A stretch of 45,868 nucleotides of DNA from Burkholderiales bacterium. GTDB taxonomy: Bacteria; Pseudomonadota; Gammaproteobacteria; Burkholderiales; Burkholderiaceae_D. The stretch lies in the NCBI GenBank assembly GCA_016177875.1, contig JACOUL010000009.1, positions 1-45,868 of the forward strand. The letters run 5' to 3'. Of this stretch, positions 21,997-29,397 are shown piece after piece. Made by a program: the position numbers and the translations under genes. Position 1 is the first letter of the stretch, and the number at the start of each line of letters is the position of its first letter. Below the pieces are notes generated by a model. That model was given only the letters and a program-made list of their open reading frames with translations. It was not told the origin of the DNA and did no database searches.

Positions 21997-23243
21997 GATG
22001 CATCCCCCTCGGCACCAACGGCTGCCGGCATGCGCAAACGCGCATTGGCATGCAAATCCAGCGGTACCGCTTCGCCCATGCGTTGCCCGTCGAAATACAC
22101 GATGAAGCGGTCGCGCCGCATCCGGTCGTAGCGCACCTGAATCGTCTTCTCGCGCAAGTCCACCGGACATTCGTGGCGCGCCCCGTTGATCGAGAACACG
22201 TTGGTCTTGCTCACCTTGCGCGATTCCTCGATGAAGAACGCTTCGGCGGAATAGGCGTCGTCGGCCAGGAACCTGATCCGGTTGCGATCGAGGTTGAAAC
22301 GGTCGATCGGCGCCATCTGTATGCCGCTGTGGTGCTTTGCGTTGTATTCCTCTTCGACCCATTGGTGCGTCAAGCGATTGAGTTCTTCCAGGGACGCAAA
22401 CGATGCATGCAAGGTCAGGAAGCGGTCTCTGAATCCCCGAAAGAACCGTTCGATCTTGCCCTTGGCCGCGCCATCGCGGATCGGCGCATGCGACAAATGG
22501 ATATCCAGCCGCACACAGGCTTGCAGGATTTCCTTGGCGGCGTAATTCGCGCCATTGTCGAAATACAAGCGCTCGGGCTTGCCGCGCTTGTACAGCGCCG
22601 AGCGGAAAGCCAGCACCATGTTCTCGGTGTTGTCGCGGTAAAAGAATTCCGCGTGCGTGATCACCCGGCTGGCATCGTCGATGAAGGCGATCAGGAAGGT
22701 CTTCTTCCATTGCCCGTCGGCTTGCTTAATCGTCGGGCCGTACATGGTATCGGCTTGCCAAAGCTGGTTGGCGAACTGCATGGCGAAGGACAGCCGCTGC
22801 TTTTGCATGGTTTGCTCGTCGAGCAAATGGTGGGTACGCACCATCCGGTAAAAGGTGGTGGGGGCCAGTTGCGAGCGCACGAACAAGCCGCGTTGCAAAA
22901 GCACCCGGTACAAGACGCTCTTTGGAATCACGCCGGTCTTGTTGTGCGCGAGCGTGGGCAGCACTTCATGGATCGCTTCGGCCAACTGATTCACCTGCAC
23001 CTTGCGATAGGCATCCTTGTCCGAGCGCGTCTTGTTCTGCAGCGTGGTGATGCCGTTCTTCTTGTGGCGGTACAGCCAGGTGCTGATGGTGCGCCAGGTG
23101 AAACGGTAGGTGTGGCCGGATAAAACATCGGCAAAGGATTTGTCGGCGACATACTTAATGCGTTCCCGCATGGTGTTGCCCGGCGCGTCGTGGACAGCAT
23201 GCAGAACGCGCAGACGCAATTCGAAAGAAGGCTTGGCAGCCAT
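21993..23243 (-). CDS. DDE transposase (rve/Mu-type integrase core)
   Basis: A 416-residue recombinase. A helical HTH-like N-terminus (residues about 1-120, including T-W-R-T-I-S-T-W-L-Y-R) precedes an RNase H-fold core with acidic residues in W-Q-A-D-T-M-Y (about 166), L-Y-F-D-N-G-A-N-Y (about 228) and G-K-I-E-R-F-F (about 265), the D-D-35-E spacing of IS3/IS481/Mu/Tn7-TnsB enzymes. A C-terminal beta-barrel-like region (R-Y-D-R-M-R-R-D-R-F-I-V-Y-F-D-G) follows, as in Mu-type transposases. ATG 23241-23243 is preceded by GGGAG. All catalytic residues are present, so it looks functional. Confidence 0.9.
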   Translation of the reverse strand: MAAKPSFELRLRVLHAVHDAPGNTMRERIKYVADKSFADVLSGHTYRFTWRTISTWLYRHKKNGITTLQNKTRSDKDAYRKVQVNQLAEAIHEVLPTLAHNKTGVIPKSVLYRVLLQRGLFVRSQLAPTTFYRMVRTHHLLDEQTMQKQRLSFAMQFANQLWQADTMYGPTIKQADGQWKKTFLIAFIDDASRVITHAEFFYRDNTENMVLAFRSALYKRGKPERLYFDNGANYAAKEILQACVRLDIHLSHAPIRDGAAKGKIERFFRGFRDRFLTLHASFASLEELNRLTHQWVEEEYNAKHHSGIQMAPIDRFNLDRNRIRFLADDAYSAEAFFIEESRKVSKTNVFSINGARHECPVDLREKTIQVRYDRMRRDRFIVYFDGQRMGEAVPLDLHANARLRMPAAVGAEGDAS

Positions 23244-23402
23244 GGTGTCGTTTCTCCCTTTCTGATCACAAAGAACGGGAGAGCGTATCCGCGCCGCGCG
23301 AATTCATCGAGAGACATCATCTGTTGCGCGGGCAGGGAGAGGAAATTCAGCTATATCGGCATCGGTGAAGACGATGGAAAGAAGGGAAAGAGGCGGCGTA
23401 AA

Positions 23403-23963
23403 TTATAGAAACGGCCGCTGCGTATGGCGCTGATAATGCGCGCAAAGCGGCTGGCCGAAGTGTTGCAACAGAGCGGCGAATGTCGAGGTCAGCAATTGGC
23501 GTGGCCCGGCATGTGCCGCAGCATTCGCACCGGCATCCTGCAGCGGCGGCTTGTGCGCCAGGCTGCGCCAGACGCTCAACTGCGCGGATAAGCGATGCAG
23601 CCATCGATACGCATTGCGCGGCGTGTCTGCGTCAGTGCCGGTCGCGGCGTGATAAGCGTATTGTATGGTCAAGCCCTTTATGAGAGACAGCGCAAACGCG
23701 ACCACGCACTCGCCGGCATGACGCAAATAGCGTATTGTCGAATCGATATAAAGCTGCACGGTGCGTCCGCAACCCGTGTGTCGATTCCGATTGGAACAGT
23801 ACACGCGTTTGCCCACCGCTTCCGGCTCGGCGCCCGAACGTTTCTTGCGTATAAAACCATGGGAGATCAGGTGATGACTTTGCCGGCAATGCCGGCATGG
23901 CTCGTCGTCCAACTGCATGGTTTGCTGCTCGATGGCTTGTAGACTGGAGTAGTAGAGTTGCAT
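23403..23963 (-). CDS. Zinc-ribbon protein of the transposon (InsA-like)
   Basis: A 186-residue protein with a four-Cys zinc ribbon near its N-terminus: C23-R-H-C26, then G-K-R-V-Y-C56 and C65-G-R-T-V, with an H-G-F-I-R strand between. This layout is that of the DNA-binding N-terminal domains of IS1 InsA and IS1595-type transposases. The rest is helical (about 85-186) with no DDE residues, so it is not itself a transposase. It lies upstream of the transposase on the same strand with a 159-bp gap, and probably binds element ends or regulates the operon. The link to the element is inferred from position and orientation. Confidence 0.65.
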   Translation of the reverse strand: MQLYYSSLQAIEQQTMQLDDEPCRHCRQSHHLISHGFIRKKRSGAEPEAVGKRVYCSNRNRHTGCGRTVQLYIDSTIRYLRHAGECVVAFALSLIKGLTIQYAYHAATGTDADTPRNAYRWLHRLSAQLSVWRSLAHKPPLQDAGANAAAHAGPRQLLTSTFAALLQHFGQPLCAHYQRHTQRPFL

Positions 23964-24104
23964 GATGGCACCTGATAAAAAAGATGCCTATTGTGCAGTA
24001 CGGCGCGTTTCATCAAGCGTCGCGCTGTCTTTGCTTGGCTGCGCGAACGCTTGCCAATTCGTCCAGTTCAATGCGTTTGTTCGTGCCGTTTGAAGCGGGC
24101 AACT

Positions 24105-24377
24105 TTACGGCCACTGCCGTCGCGCATGAAGCACGCGCACGACTTCCAGCAAATCGCCTTTGGCTTGATAGACAAGAACATAGTTCGGCCGCACCACGGC
24201 TTCACGGGTGCCGCGCACACGGCCGGCGCGGTAAAGCTTGGGGTGCTCGCTGGCCTTGGTCGCAGTGGCCTTGATGGCATTGACCAGCGCCAGCGCAGCG
24301 ACTGGATCATCTGCCGCGATAAAGGCGGCGATGGTCAGCAAGTCCTCTTCGGCTTTGGGGCGCCACTCAACGCGCAT
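24105..24377 (-). CDS. ParE/RelE-family toxin
   Basis: About 90 residues from ATG 24375-24377 (a GTG two codons upstream is an alternative start). The pattern is ParE/RelE: V-E-W-R-P-K-A-E-E-D-L near the start, a helical hairpin, H-P-K-L-Y-R-A-G-R-V-R-G-T-R-E-A-V in the middle, N-Y-V-L-V-Y-Q strand, and L-E-V-V-R-V-L-H-A-R-R-Q-W-P at the end. The final H-A-R-x-x-W-P is a ParE hallmark. ParE toxins poison DNA gyrase. The start overlaps the upstream antitoxin stop by 11 bases, the usual coupled antitoxin-toxin order. Confidence 0.9.
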   Translation of the reverse strand: MRVEWRPKAEEDLLTIAAFIAADDPVAALALVNAIKATATKASEHPKLYRAGRVRGTREAVVRPNYVLVYQAKGDLLEVVRVLHARRQWP

Positions 24378-24804
24378 TGTCACGCGCCGAGTCGATCAGC
24401 TTTTGCGCTTTGGCCATTACCTCGTCATGAGAGACGTTCGGCCGCGGATCGTCAATGCTGGCCTGCACTTGCTCGCGGAACCAGCGGTTATAAGCGGCGG
24501 CCTCGTGCGCCTCTTTCAAGGCGGCCGAGCGATCCGGCCGGCGCTGCGGCGCCGACTCTTGCGGCGCATAGTTTGCCGCGTCCACGTCGAACCTCGCCAC
24601 GCCGATTTCCTTCAAGTAGGAAACCAGCGTTTCAAACTTCTTGAACAGGCGCGGCTTGTCGCTGCGCTGGGTGGCCAAGGGGCGCTCGATCATGCCGTAT
24701 TTAATCAACACTTCCCAACCGCCCGACTGGCCCACGATGTGGGCGCCCCGCACGGCGCCGGCTTCGACCAAGTTGCGCAAGGTGGTGTGGTCAATGGTAT
24801 CCAT
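24367..24804 (-). CDS. Probable antitoxin of the ParE-type toxin, with extra N-terminal domain
   Basis: A 145-residue protein immediately upstream of and overlapping the ParE gene. Its last 45 residues (A-A-Y-N-R-W-F-R-E-Q-V-Q-A-S-I-D-D-P-R-P, then H-D-E-V-M-A-K-A) match the short stability-determinant/ParD-like antitoxins that wrap ParE. The first 85 residues (L-R-N-L-V-E-A-G-A-V-R-G-A and G-G-W-E-V-L-I-K-Y-G) form a separate domain that could be the DNA-binding part; I do not recognise it with certainty. Antitoxins of this sort repress their own operon, and a palindrome lies 27 bases upstream of the start. Confidence 0.75.
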   Translation of the reverse strand: MDTIDHTTLRNLVEAGAVRGAHIVGQSGGWEVLIKYGMIERPLATQRSDKPRLFKKFETLVSYLKEIGVARFDVDAANYAPQESAPQRRPDRSAALKEAHEAAAYNRWFREQVQASIDDPRPNVSHDEVMAKAQKLIDSARDNAR

Positions 24805-24831
24805 GGCTTTGTCCTCAGATTTGATATGTCA

Positions 24832-24844
24832 TTTTACAGTAAAA
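24832..24844. promoter_or_regulatory. Palindromic operator candidate for the toxin-antitoxin operon
   Basis: TTTTAC-A-GTAAAA is a perfect 6-bp inverted repeat about one base centre, 27 bases upstream of the antitoxin ATG. Its position in the likely promoter fits antitoxin autoregulation. No footprint evidence exists here. Confidence 0.45.
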
Positions 24845-25025
24845 CGATCGTCGAACAATAAAAATACTATCGTTGCAGATTTTTTGCAAGACTTGATTTC
24901 TTTACATAAAGCCTATTCTCGTTATAACAGGAATGCGTTCGATGGATGAGAACGGCGCACAAATCCTTCGGTTTGGGCGATGGGAGAGCGGGAAACTACA
25001 AAAAGAGGCGTCAATTAATGCAACT

Positions 25026-25047
25026 CATTCCATAACCATATGGAATG
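25026..25047. repeat. Perfect inverted repeat in the 24805-25185 intergenic region
   Basis: CATTCCATA and TATGGAATG (9 bp each) flank ACCA. It lies about 105 bp upstream of the TPR gene's TATAAT box and has no T-run, so an operator is as likely as a hairpin. I see no gene in the remainder of this 380-bp intergenic stretch. Confidence 0.5.
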
Positions 25048-25151
25048 AAAGAGATTCAGGGGCAAGTCTCGCCTTTTGCCTGGCTTCGGCTGAAGCATTT
25101 TCTCTCTGGTGACGGCGCACGGGGGCAGATCAAAGCGCCTCCAAGAGTGGA

Positions 25152-25157
25152 TATAAT
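25152..25157 (+). promoter_or_regulatory. -10 box for the TPR gene
   Basis: A consensus TATAAT lies 28 bases upstream of the ATG at 25186, with AAGGAT as a ribosome site at 25175-25180. No good -35 is seen at 17 bp spacing. This places transcription start downstream of the longer open frame's first Met (25045), supporting 25186 as the start. Confidence 0.5.
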
Positions 25158-25185
25158 GGCGCACGGCCTTCGTCAAGGATATCTC

Positions 25186-26310
25186 ATGAATAGCGCACCG
25201 CAGAAAGAACGGCTACAACGCCTGGAAAAATTTCTCGCCTCCGATCCGCAAAACAATACCTTGCTGGGAGACGCGTTCGAGACGGCCTTGGCTGTGGGCG
25301 AACTCATGAAGGCTGAAATCTTTCTTTCACAGGCCATGGCAACTGGCGCCGATGCGGCCGGCTGGAAGTTCAAGGAATCCAACCTGCGCATTGCGCAAAA
25401 GCGCTTCGATGATGCATTGCATCTGCTTAGGGAGCTGGAGCGGGAAAGCGGCGCACATCCGGCCATTACGCAAAATCTCGCCTACATCGCCTTTTGTGGG
25501 CAGCGTTACGCAGATAGCATAGCGTTATTGCGCCCCCTGGCCGACGCAGCAACGGACGCTTCGTTGCAGTCTCTTTGGCTGCGCGCTTTGCATCATCAGG
25601 GCTTGTTGGATGAAGCGCTGGCTTGGTGCGAGCAGCGCATGGCTGCCGGTACGCTCACCCCCTCGGCAATCGGCGTGGCAAGTCTCATCCAGATCGACGG
25701 CGGCAGCCTGGAACAGGCGCGGAATTGGGCGGACCAGGCATTGCGGCAAGAGCCGAATCACATGGAAGCCCTAGTGGCGCGCGCCACGGTTGCTCTGGCC
25801 GAGCGCAATGTGCCTGCCGCCCGCAGCTTGCTCGCTCAGGCGCTGGAACGCAATCCGCAAGACGGCCGCTCCTTCTCGGCGCTGGGTTTTGCGGAGATGT
25901 ATGCAATGGATATCGACAAGTCACTCCGGTATTTCCAGCAAGCGGTGGCTTTCATGCCCAACCACATCGGCACCTGGCATGGCTTGGGGTGGGTCTGCTT
26001 CATGAATAAAGACTTGGAAGGCGCGCGCCAGGCATTCGAGCAAGCCTTGGCGCTGGACCGCAATTTCGGTGAGAGCCACGGCGCGGTTGCGGTGATGCAG
26101 GCATTGGCAGGCGATCGTGAGGGCGCAAAGGAATCGATCGAACGCGCTACACGGCTGGATAAAGCCGGCTTGTCCGCGCGCTACGCGGAAGCGATTCTGA
26201 GCGGCGAGGCTTTCGATTCTCAGGCGATGCTGCGCTTGGCGCAGCGTTTGCTGGGCGGCCGCAAGGCGCCGATGGGTGATGGGTCGATGGCGGACTGGCT
26301 GCCGCATTAG
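25186..26310 (+). CDS. Tetratricopeptide-repeat protein
   Basis: A 374-residue soluble protein made of helical pairs. Clear TPR units include A-L-H-L-L-R-E-L-E-R-E, Y-A-D-S-I-A-L-L-R-P-L, A-R-N-W-A-D-Q-A-L-R-Q-E-P-N, A-A-R-S-L-L-A-Q-A-L-E-R-N-P-Q and A-R-Q-A-F-E-Q-A-L-A-L-D-R-N; about nine in all. There is no enzyme domain, signal peptide or membrane segment. The open frame extends to 25045, but the TATAAT at 25152 and AAGGAT at 25175 point to ATG 25186. It converges with an O-GlcNAc transferase gene with no intervening base. TPRs mediate protein-protein contact, so it may be an adaptor; a link to glycosylation is only suggested by position. Confidence 0.85.
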   Translation: MNSAPQKERLQRLEKFLASDPQNNTLLGDAFETALAVGELMKAEIFLSQAMATGADAAGWKFKESNLRIAQKRFDDALHLLRELERESGAHPAITQNLAYIAFCGQRYADSIALLRPLADAATDASLQSLWLRALHHQGLLDEALAWCEQRMAAGTLTPSAIGVASLIQIDGGSLEQARNWADQALRQEPNHMEALVARATVALAERNVPAARSLLAQALERNPQDGRSFSALGFAEMYAMDIDKSLRYFQQAVAFMPNHIGTWHGLGWVCFMNKDLEGARQAFEQALALDRNFGESHGAVAVMQALAGDREGAKESIERATRLDKAGLSARYAEAILSGEAFDSQAMLRLAQRLLGGRKAPMGDGSMADWLPH

Positions 26311-28314
26311 TCAGGTCTTGATGTTTGATTGTTTGTGTCGCCGGTACATTTCCCACAGCGCGTTTTCGAGATTGCGGGCAAAACGCGTGGCATCGAAGAG
26401 CGGCGAAGCGCCTGCCTGTTGCCGCAATGTCGAGCGCAGCTGCGCTAGCGCATGCACATCGTTTGCAAATAGTATGGCTTTGTCGATGTAATCCTGTTTG
26501 CAATACGCAATCCATTCCACCAGTCCCGCCGCCTTGAGAAGAGCGGCGCCTTGCCGCGCGATCATGGTCTTGCCCTCCAGTGTGAGGGTCGGCACGCCCA
26601 TCCATAGCGCTTCGCATGTCGTGGTGCCGCCAGAATAAGGGAAGGTGTCGAGGATCATGTCGACTTCGGCGTGGGCGGCCAGGTAGCTTGCGCGTGGAGT
26701 CGAGCCATGGAGCATCACTCTCGATGCAGCGATTCCAGCGCTGCTCAGGCGTTGCAGCATGCGGTCTTTCTGCGTCGGCGCATCGAATTGCTTGCATTGC
26801 ATGCGCAGCCGCGCATTTGGCAGCGCCGTGAAAATTTGACTCCATGCTGCTAGCACCTCATCGCCGACTTTCGACAGGTTTTGGAAGCAGCCGAAAGTGA
26901 TCGCGCCTTTGGCGAGCGCAGGCAGGGGGGCGACAGGAATTGTTTCGTCGGGTGCGGAGAAGCACAGCCGCGTTTCGGGCAAATACCAGATGCCTTCAAT
27001 GAATTGATCGCGATCCTGTTCCGGCACGGAGACTTTATCAGCCAAAACGTAATCAATCTCCGCAATCCCGGTCGTGGCGAAATAGCCCAGCCAGCTAGCT
27101 TGGACTGGCGCGGGCTTCCAGGCAAAAACAGGCAGCCGGTTGAGCTTGGTATGGCCCGACAAATCGATCAGCACGTGCACGCCATCCGCGTGAATCAGAT
27201 TGGCTGCTGCTTCATCACTCAGGTGGCACAAATTTTTCCAAGCGGAGAAATAGGGCCGAATACGCTGCGTGAGTTCGTCTTCCTTGCTATTGGATGAATA
27301 CGCGATCAATTCGATGTGCGCCGGATCGATATGCGCGAGCACGCCTTCCAGGAAAAAGCCGACCGGATGCTTGAATAAATCGCCGGACACCAAGCCCACG
27401 CGCAAGCGTTGCGGATGGGGCACGTATGGCCAGCTGGAAAAGCGCGCGCTGCCGATGTTTTGCGAAACGATTTGGCCGTACTGCCGCGCTTGTTCCAGCG
27501 CGTTTGCGGGTGTTTGATTTGCGGAGTAGTTGGAGACGAACAGCAAGTTGCTGCGCGCGTTGATGAGATCGGGCTTGATATCCAGCGTTCGTTTGTAGCC
27601 GGCAATTGCTTCGTCGAGCTTCCCGAGATCTTCCATTGCGGTGGCCAAGTTATTGTATGCCTCCGCATAGTCGGGCCTGATGGCGATCGCCTGGCGCGCG
27701 CTTGCTGCCGCAGCTTCCGATTGCCCAAGTTCGCGCAGCACATTGCTTAGGTTGCTGTACGTTTCCGCTTGGTTGGGATTGAGCGCAAGAGCTTGCCGGT
27801 AGCTGTCGTATGAGGCTTCAAATTGCCCGATATTTTTTAAGGCGGTGCCGAGATTATTGAATGCTTCCGCGTAATGCGGTCTGATTTGAATCGCTTGGCG
27901 ATAGCTTTGTGCGGCTTCTGCGAATCGGCCCAAGGCTTGCAAGGCGTTGCCGAGGTTGTAATGCGCTTCCGGGAGATCGGCTTTGATTGCGAGCGCGCGA
28001 CGATAGCAGGCAAGCGCTTCCTCCGGGCGGCCTTGTTCTCTCAATGCATTGCCGACGTTACTGTGCGTTATCGGATCATGCGGCATCAATTCCGCGGCGC
28101 GTTGCAAAGCGGCTAAACCGTCTTTTCGCTGGATTTGCAGAGATGCGCCGAGAATATTCCAGACAAGGCCGGCGTCCGGATAGCGCTCTGCAAGCAGGCG
28201 CGCGCAATTTTCTACTTCGGCAAAGCGGCCGGCGTTAAACAGCTGAAATAGCTGATTGAGTTCGGCAGCCGGCGGTGCGTGAAACGGGGTGGTTGGTGGG
28301 TTGGTCGGCTGCAT
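26311..28314 (-). CDS. SPINDLY-type O-GlcNAc transferase with N-terminal TPRs
   Basis: A 667-residue protein of the bacterial SPINDLY/OGT type (glycosyltransferase family 41). Residues about 20-290 are seven or so TPRs with the repeated A-x-x-x-Y-R-x-A-L/I-x-x-x-P-x-x-A-E/D-x-x-x-N-L-G pattern. The GT-B catalytic part follows: L-R-V-G-L-V-S-G-D-L near 305, D-L-S-G-H-T with a conserved His near 380, P-A-P-V-Q-A-S-W-L-G-Y, and the UDP-sugar-binding D-T-F-P-Y-S-G-G-T-T-T-C-E-A-L near 575. These enzymes move a sugar, often GlcNAc, from UDP to Ser/Thr of cytoplasmic proteins; substrates may include flagellin or adhesins. Monocistronic; the next gene on this strand is across tRNA-His. Confidence 0.9.
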   Translation of the reverse strand: MQPTNPPTTPFHAPPAAELNQLFQLFNAGRFAEVENCARLLAERYPDAGLVWNILGASLQIQRKDGLAALQRAAELMPHDPITHSNVGNALREQGRPEEALACYRRALAIKADLPEAHYNLGNALQALGRFAEAAQSYRQAIQIRPHYAEAFNNLGTALKNIGQFEASYDSYRQALALNPNQAETYSNLSNVLRELGQSEAAAASARQAIAIRPDYAEAYNNLATAMEDLGKLDEAIAGYKRTLDIKPDLINARSNLLFVSNYSANQTPANALEQARQYGQIVSQNIGSARFSSWPYVPHPQRLRVGLVSGDLFKHPVGFFLEGVLAHIDPAHIELIAYSSNSKEDELTQRIRPYFSAWKNLCHLSDEAAANLIHADGVHVLIDLSGHTKLNRLPVFAWKPAPVQASWLGYFATTGIAEIDYVLADKVSVPEQDRDQFIEGIWYLPETRLCFSAPDETIPVAPLPALAKGAITFGCFQNLSKVGDEVLAAWSQIFTALPNARLRMQCKQFDAPTQKDRMLQRLSSAGIAASRVMLHGSTPRASYLAAHAEVDMILDTFPYSGGTTTCEALWMGVPTLTLEGKTMIARQGAALLKAAGLVEWIAYCKQDYIDKAILFANDVHALAQLRSTLRQQAGASPLFDATRFARNLENALWEMYRRHKQSNIKT

Positions 28315-28381
28315 TGAAATTGGAAAATTTCAAAACCCGTTGGAAAAATCAGTCGGTACTACGGCGGGATGTTAGGTGTTT

Positions 28382-28458
28382 TGGGGTGGCCGATGGGACT
28401 CGAACCCACGACGACAGGAATCACAATCCTGGACTCTACCAACTGAGCTACGGCCACC
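28382..28458 (-). tRNA. tRNA-His (GTG)
   Basis: Cloverleaf on the minus strand: acceptor GTGGCCG pairs with CGGCCAC, the D-arm is GCTCAGTTGGTAGAGTC, the anticodon loop ATTGTGATT carries GTG, the T-arm has GGGTTCGAGTCCC, and CCA is encoded at 28384-28382. A G at -1 (28458) opposite the discriminator C is the His identity element. Confidence 0.95.
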
Positions 28459-28493
28459 ACTGAAGCAGAATGCCGAGAATTCGACAGTCCGCC

Positions 28494-28522
28494 ATTATAC
28501 GAAATTCGGCAATTGCTGGCAA
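28494..28522 (-). promoter_or_regulatory. Sigma70-type promoter of tRNA-His
   Basis: On the minus strand, TTGCCA (28522-28517) and TATAAT (28499-28494) are separated by exactly 17 bp. The tRNA 5' end lies about 36 bases downstream of the -10. Confidence 0.75.
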
Positions 28523-28539
28523 ATTGAGGGCGAGTTCGT

Positions 28540-29373
28540 CTAGACAGGGGCTTTCTGTACCTCCGGATGCAAATTCAACAGCGTAACGAAGGCGCTGGAA
28601 AGTGCGGGTGCTTCCCCGGTGGTAAATGCACGCAGCGTGCCCGCTTGATTGCCTTCGCATTGCAGCGCGTGTTGCTGCAGCAAACGCGCCAATTGCCGGG
28701 TTACGGCTTCTCCCGTATCGATAATAGTTACCGGTCCGCCGGAAGTTTGCTCGATGATTTGTTCAATCGTCGATTGCACGAAAGGGTAGTGTGTGCAGCC
28801 CAACACCAGCGTATCCGCGCCTTCTTGCAGCAACGGCGTCACATAGCGCTGCAGCAGGGCAATCGTGGCGGGTGTTTGCAATTCCCCTTTTTCTACTTGA
28901 TCCGCCAAGCCGACGCAGGCTTGCGGCAAGAAAGTGACTTGCGTCGCTGCGCTGAGTTGCTGACGCAGCGAATTGAATTTGTTGCTTGCGAGCGTGCGCT
29001 CGGTGGCAAGCACGCCGACGACTTTTGATTTTGTGACCGCGGCCGCCGGTTTCAATCCGGGTTCGACGCCCACTACAGGCAATTCGGGATAACGCGCGCG
29101 TACCGCGGCGATGGAGGCGGCGGTCGCGGTATTGCAGGCGACGACTAAAGCCTTGGCGTGCTGCTTCAATAAAAATTCTGCGATGGCCAGCGTACGGGCG
29201 ACGATGACTTCCTCCGGCTTGCCGCCATAGGGTGCGAAACCGGAATCGGCAAAGTAGAGCAAGGATTCATGCGGCAGCGTTTGGCAAATATGGCGCAATA
29301 CCGATAAGCCGCCGATGCCGGAATCGAAAACGCCGATCGGATTTTCATTTCCGATCGGCGTGGCGTTACTCAT
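28540..29373 (-). CDS. murI: Glutamate racemase
   Basis: A 277-residue enzyme interconverting L- and D-glutamate for peptidoglycan, cytoplasmic and cofactor-free. Both catalytic Cys are present: V-V-A-C80-N-T-A and L-G-C-T-H-Y-P-F near 193. The substrate-binding start G-V-F-D-S-G-I-G-G-L and A-P-Y-G are also intact. Length is normal for the family. It starts 24 bases after the fumarase stop on the same strand and is probably the last gene of a UPF0114-fumarase-murI operon. Confidence 0.97.
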   Translation of the reverse strand: MSNATPIGNENPIGVFDSGIGGLSVLRHICQTLPHESLLYFADSGFAPYGGKPEEVIVARTLAIAEFLLKQHAKALVVACNTATAASIAAVRARYPELPVVGVEPGLKPAAAVTKSKVVGVLATERTLASNKFNSLRQQLSAATQVTFLPQACVGLADQVEKGELQTPATIALLQRYVTPLLQEGADTLVLGCTHYPFVQSTIEQIIEQTSGGPVTIIDTGEAVTRQLARLLQQHALQCEGNQAGTLRAFTTGEAPALSSAFVTLLNLHPEVQKAPV

Positions 29374-29397
29374 GATGATTTTGAAAAATAGAGAAGC

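Larger units (their letters stand above)
20720..23963 (-). mobile_element. Multi-gene DDE/AAA transposon (boundaries not determined)
   Basis: Five consecutive minus-strand reading frames belong together: zinc-ribbon protein, DDE transposase, AAA ATPase, a 59-residue protein and a continuation frame. The transposase, ATPase and 59-residue genes overlap by ATGA, so they form one translationally coupled operon. A DDE transposase with a dedicated ATPase recalls the Mu/Tn7/Tn5053 logic and the IS21 IstA/IstB pair. The limits given are only the outermost coding bases; I searched 20600-20720 and 23964-24110 by eye and found no convincing terminal inverted repeat or target duplication. Confidence 0.7.

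Noticed and set aside
22991..23320. Small leader frame overlapping the transposase start
   Set aside because: Looks plausible for about 28 codons, but then becomes a Cys/Thr/Arg-rich shadow of the transposase frame.
20600..24110. Terminal inverted repeats of the transposon
   Set aside because: Only weak matches such as T-rich runs near 20690 and 23980 could be seen; none long enough to call an end.
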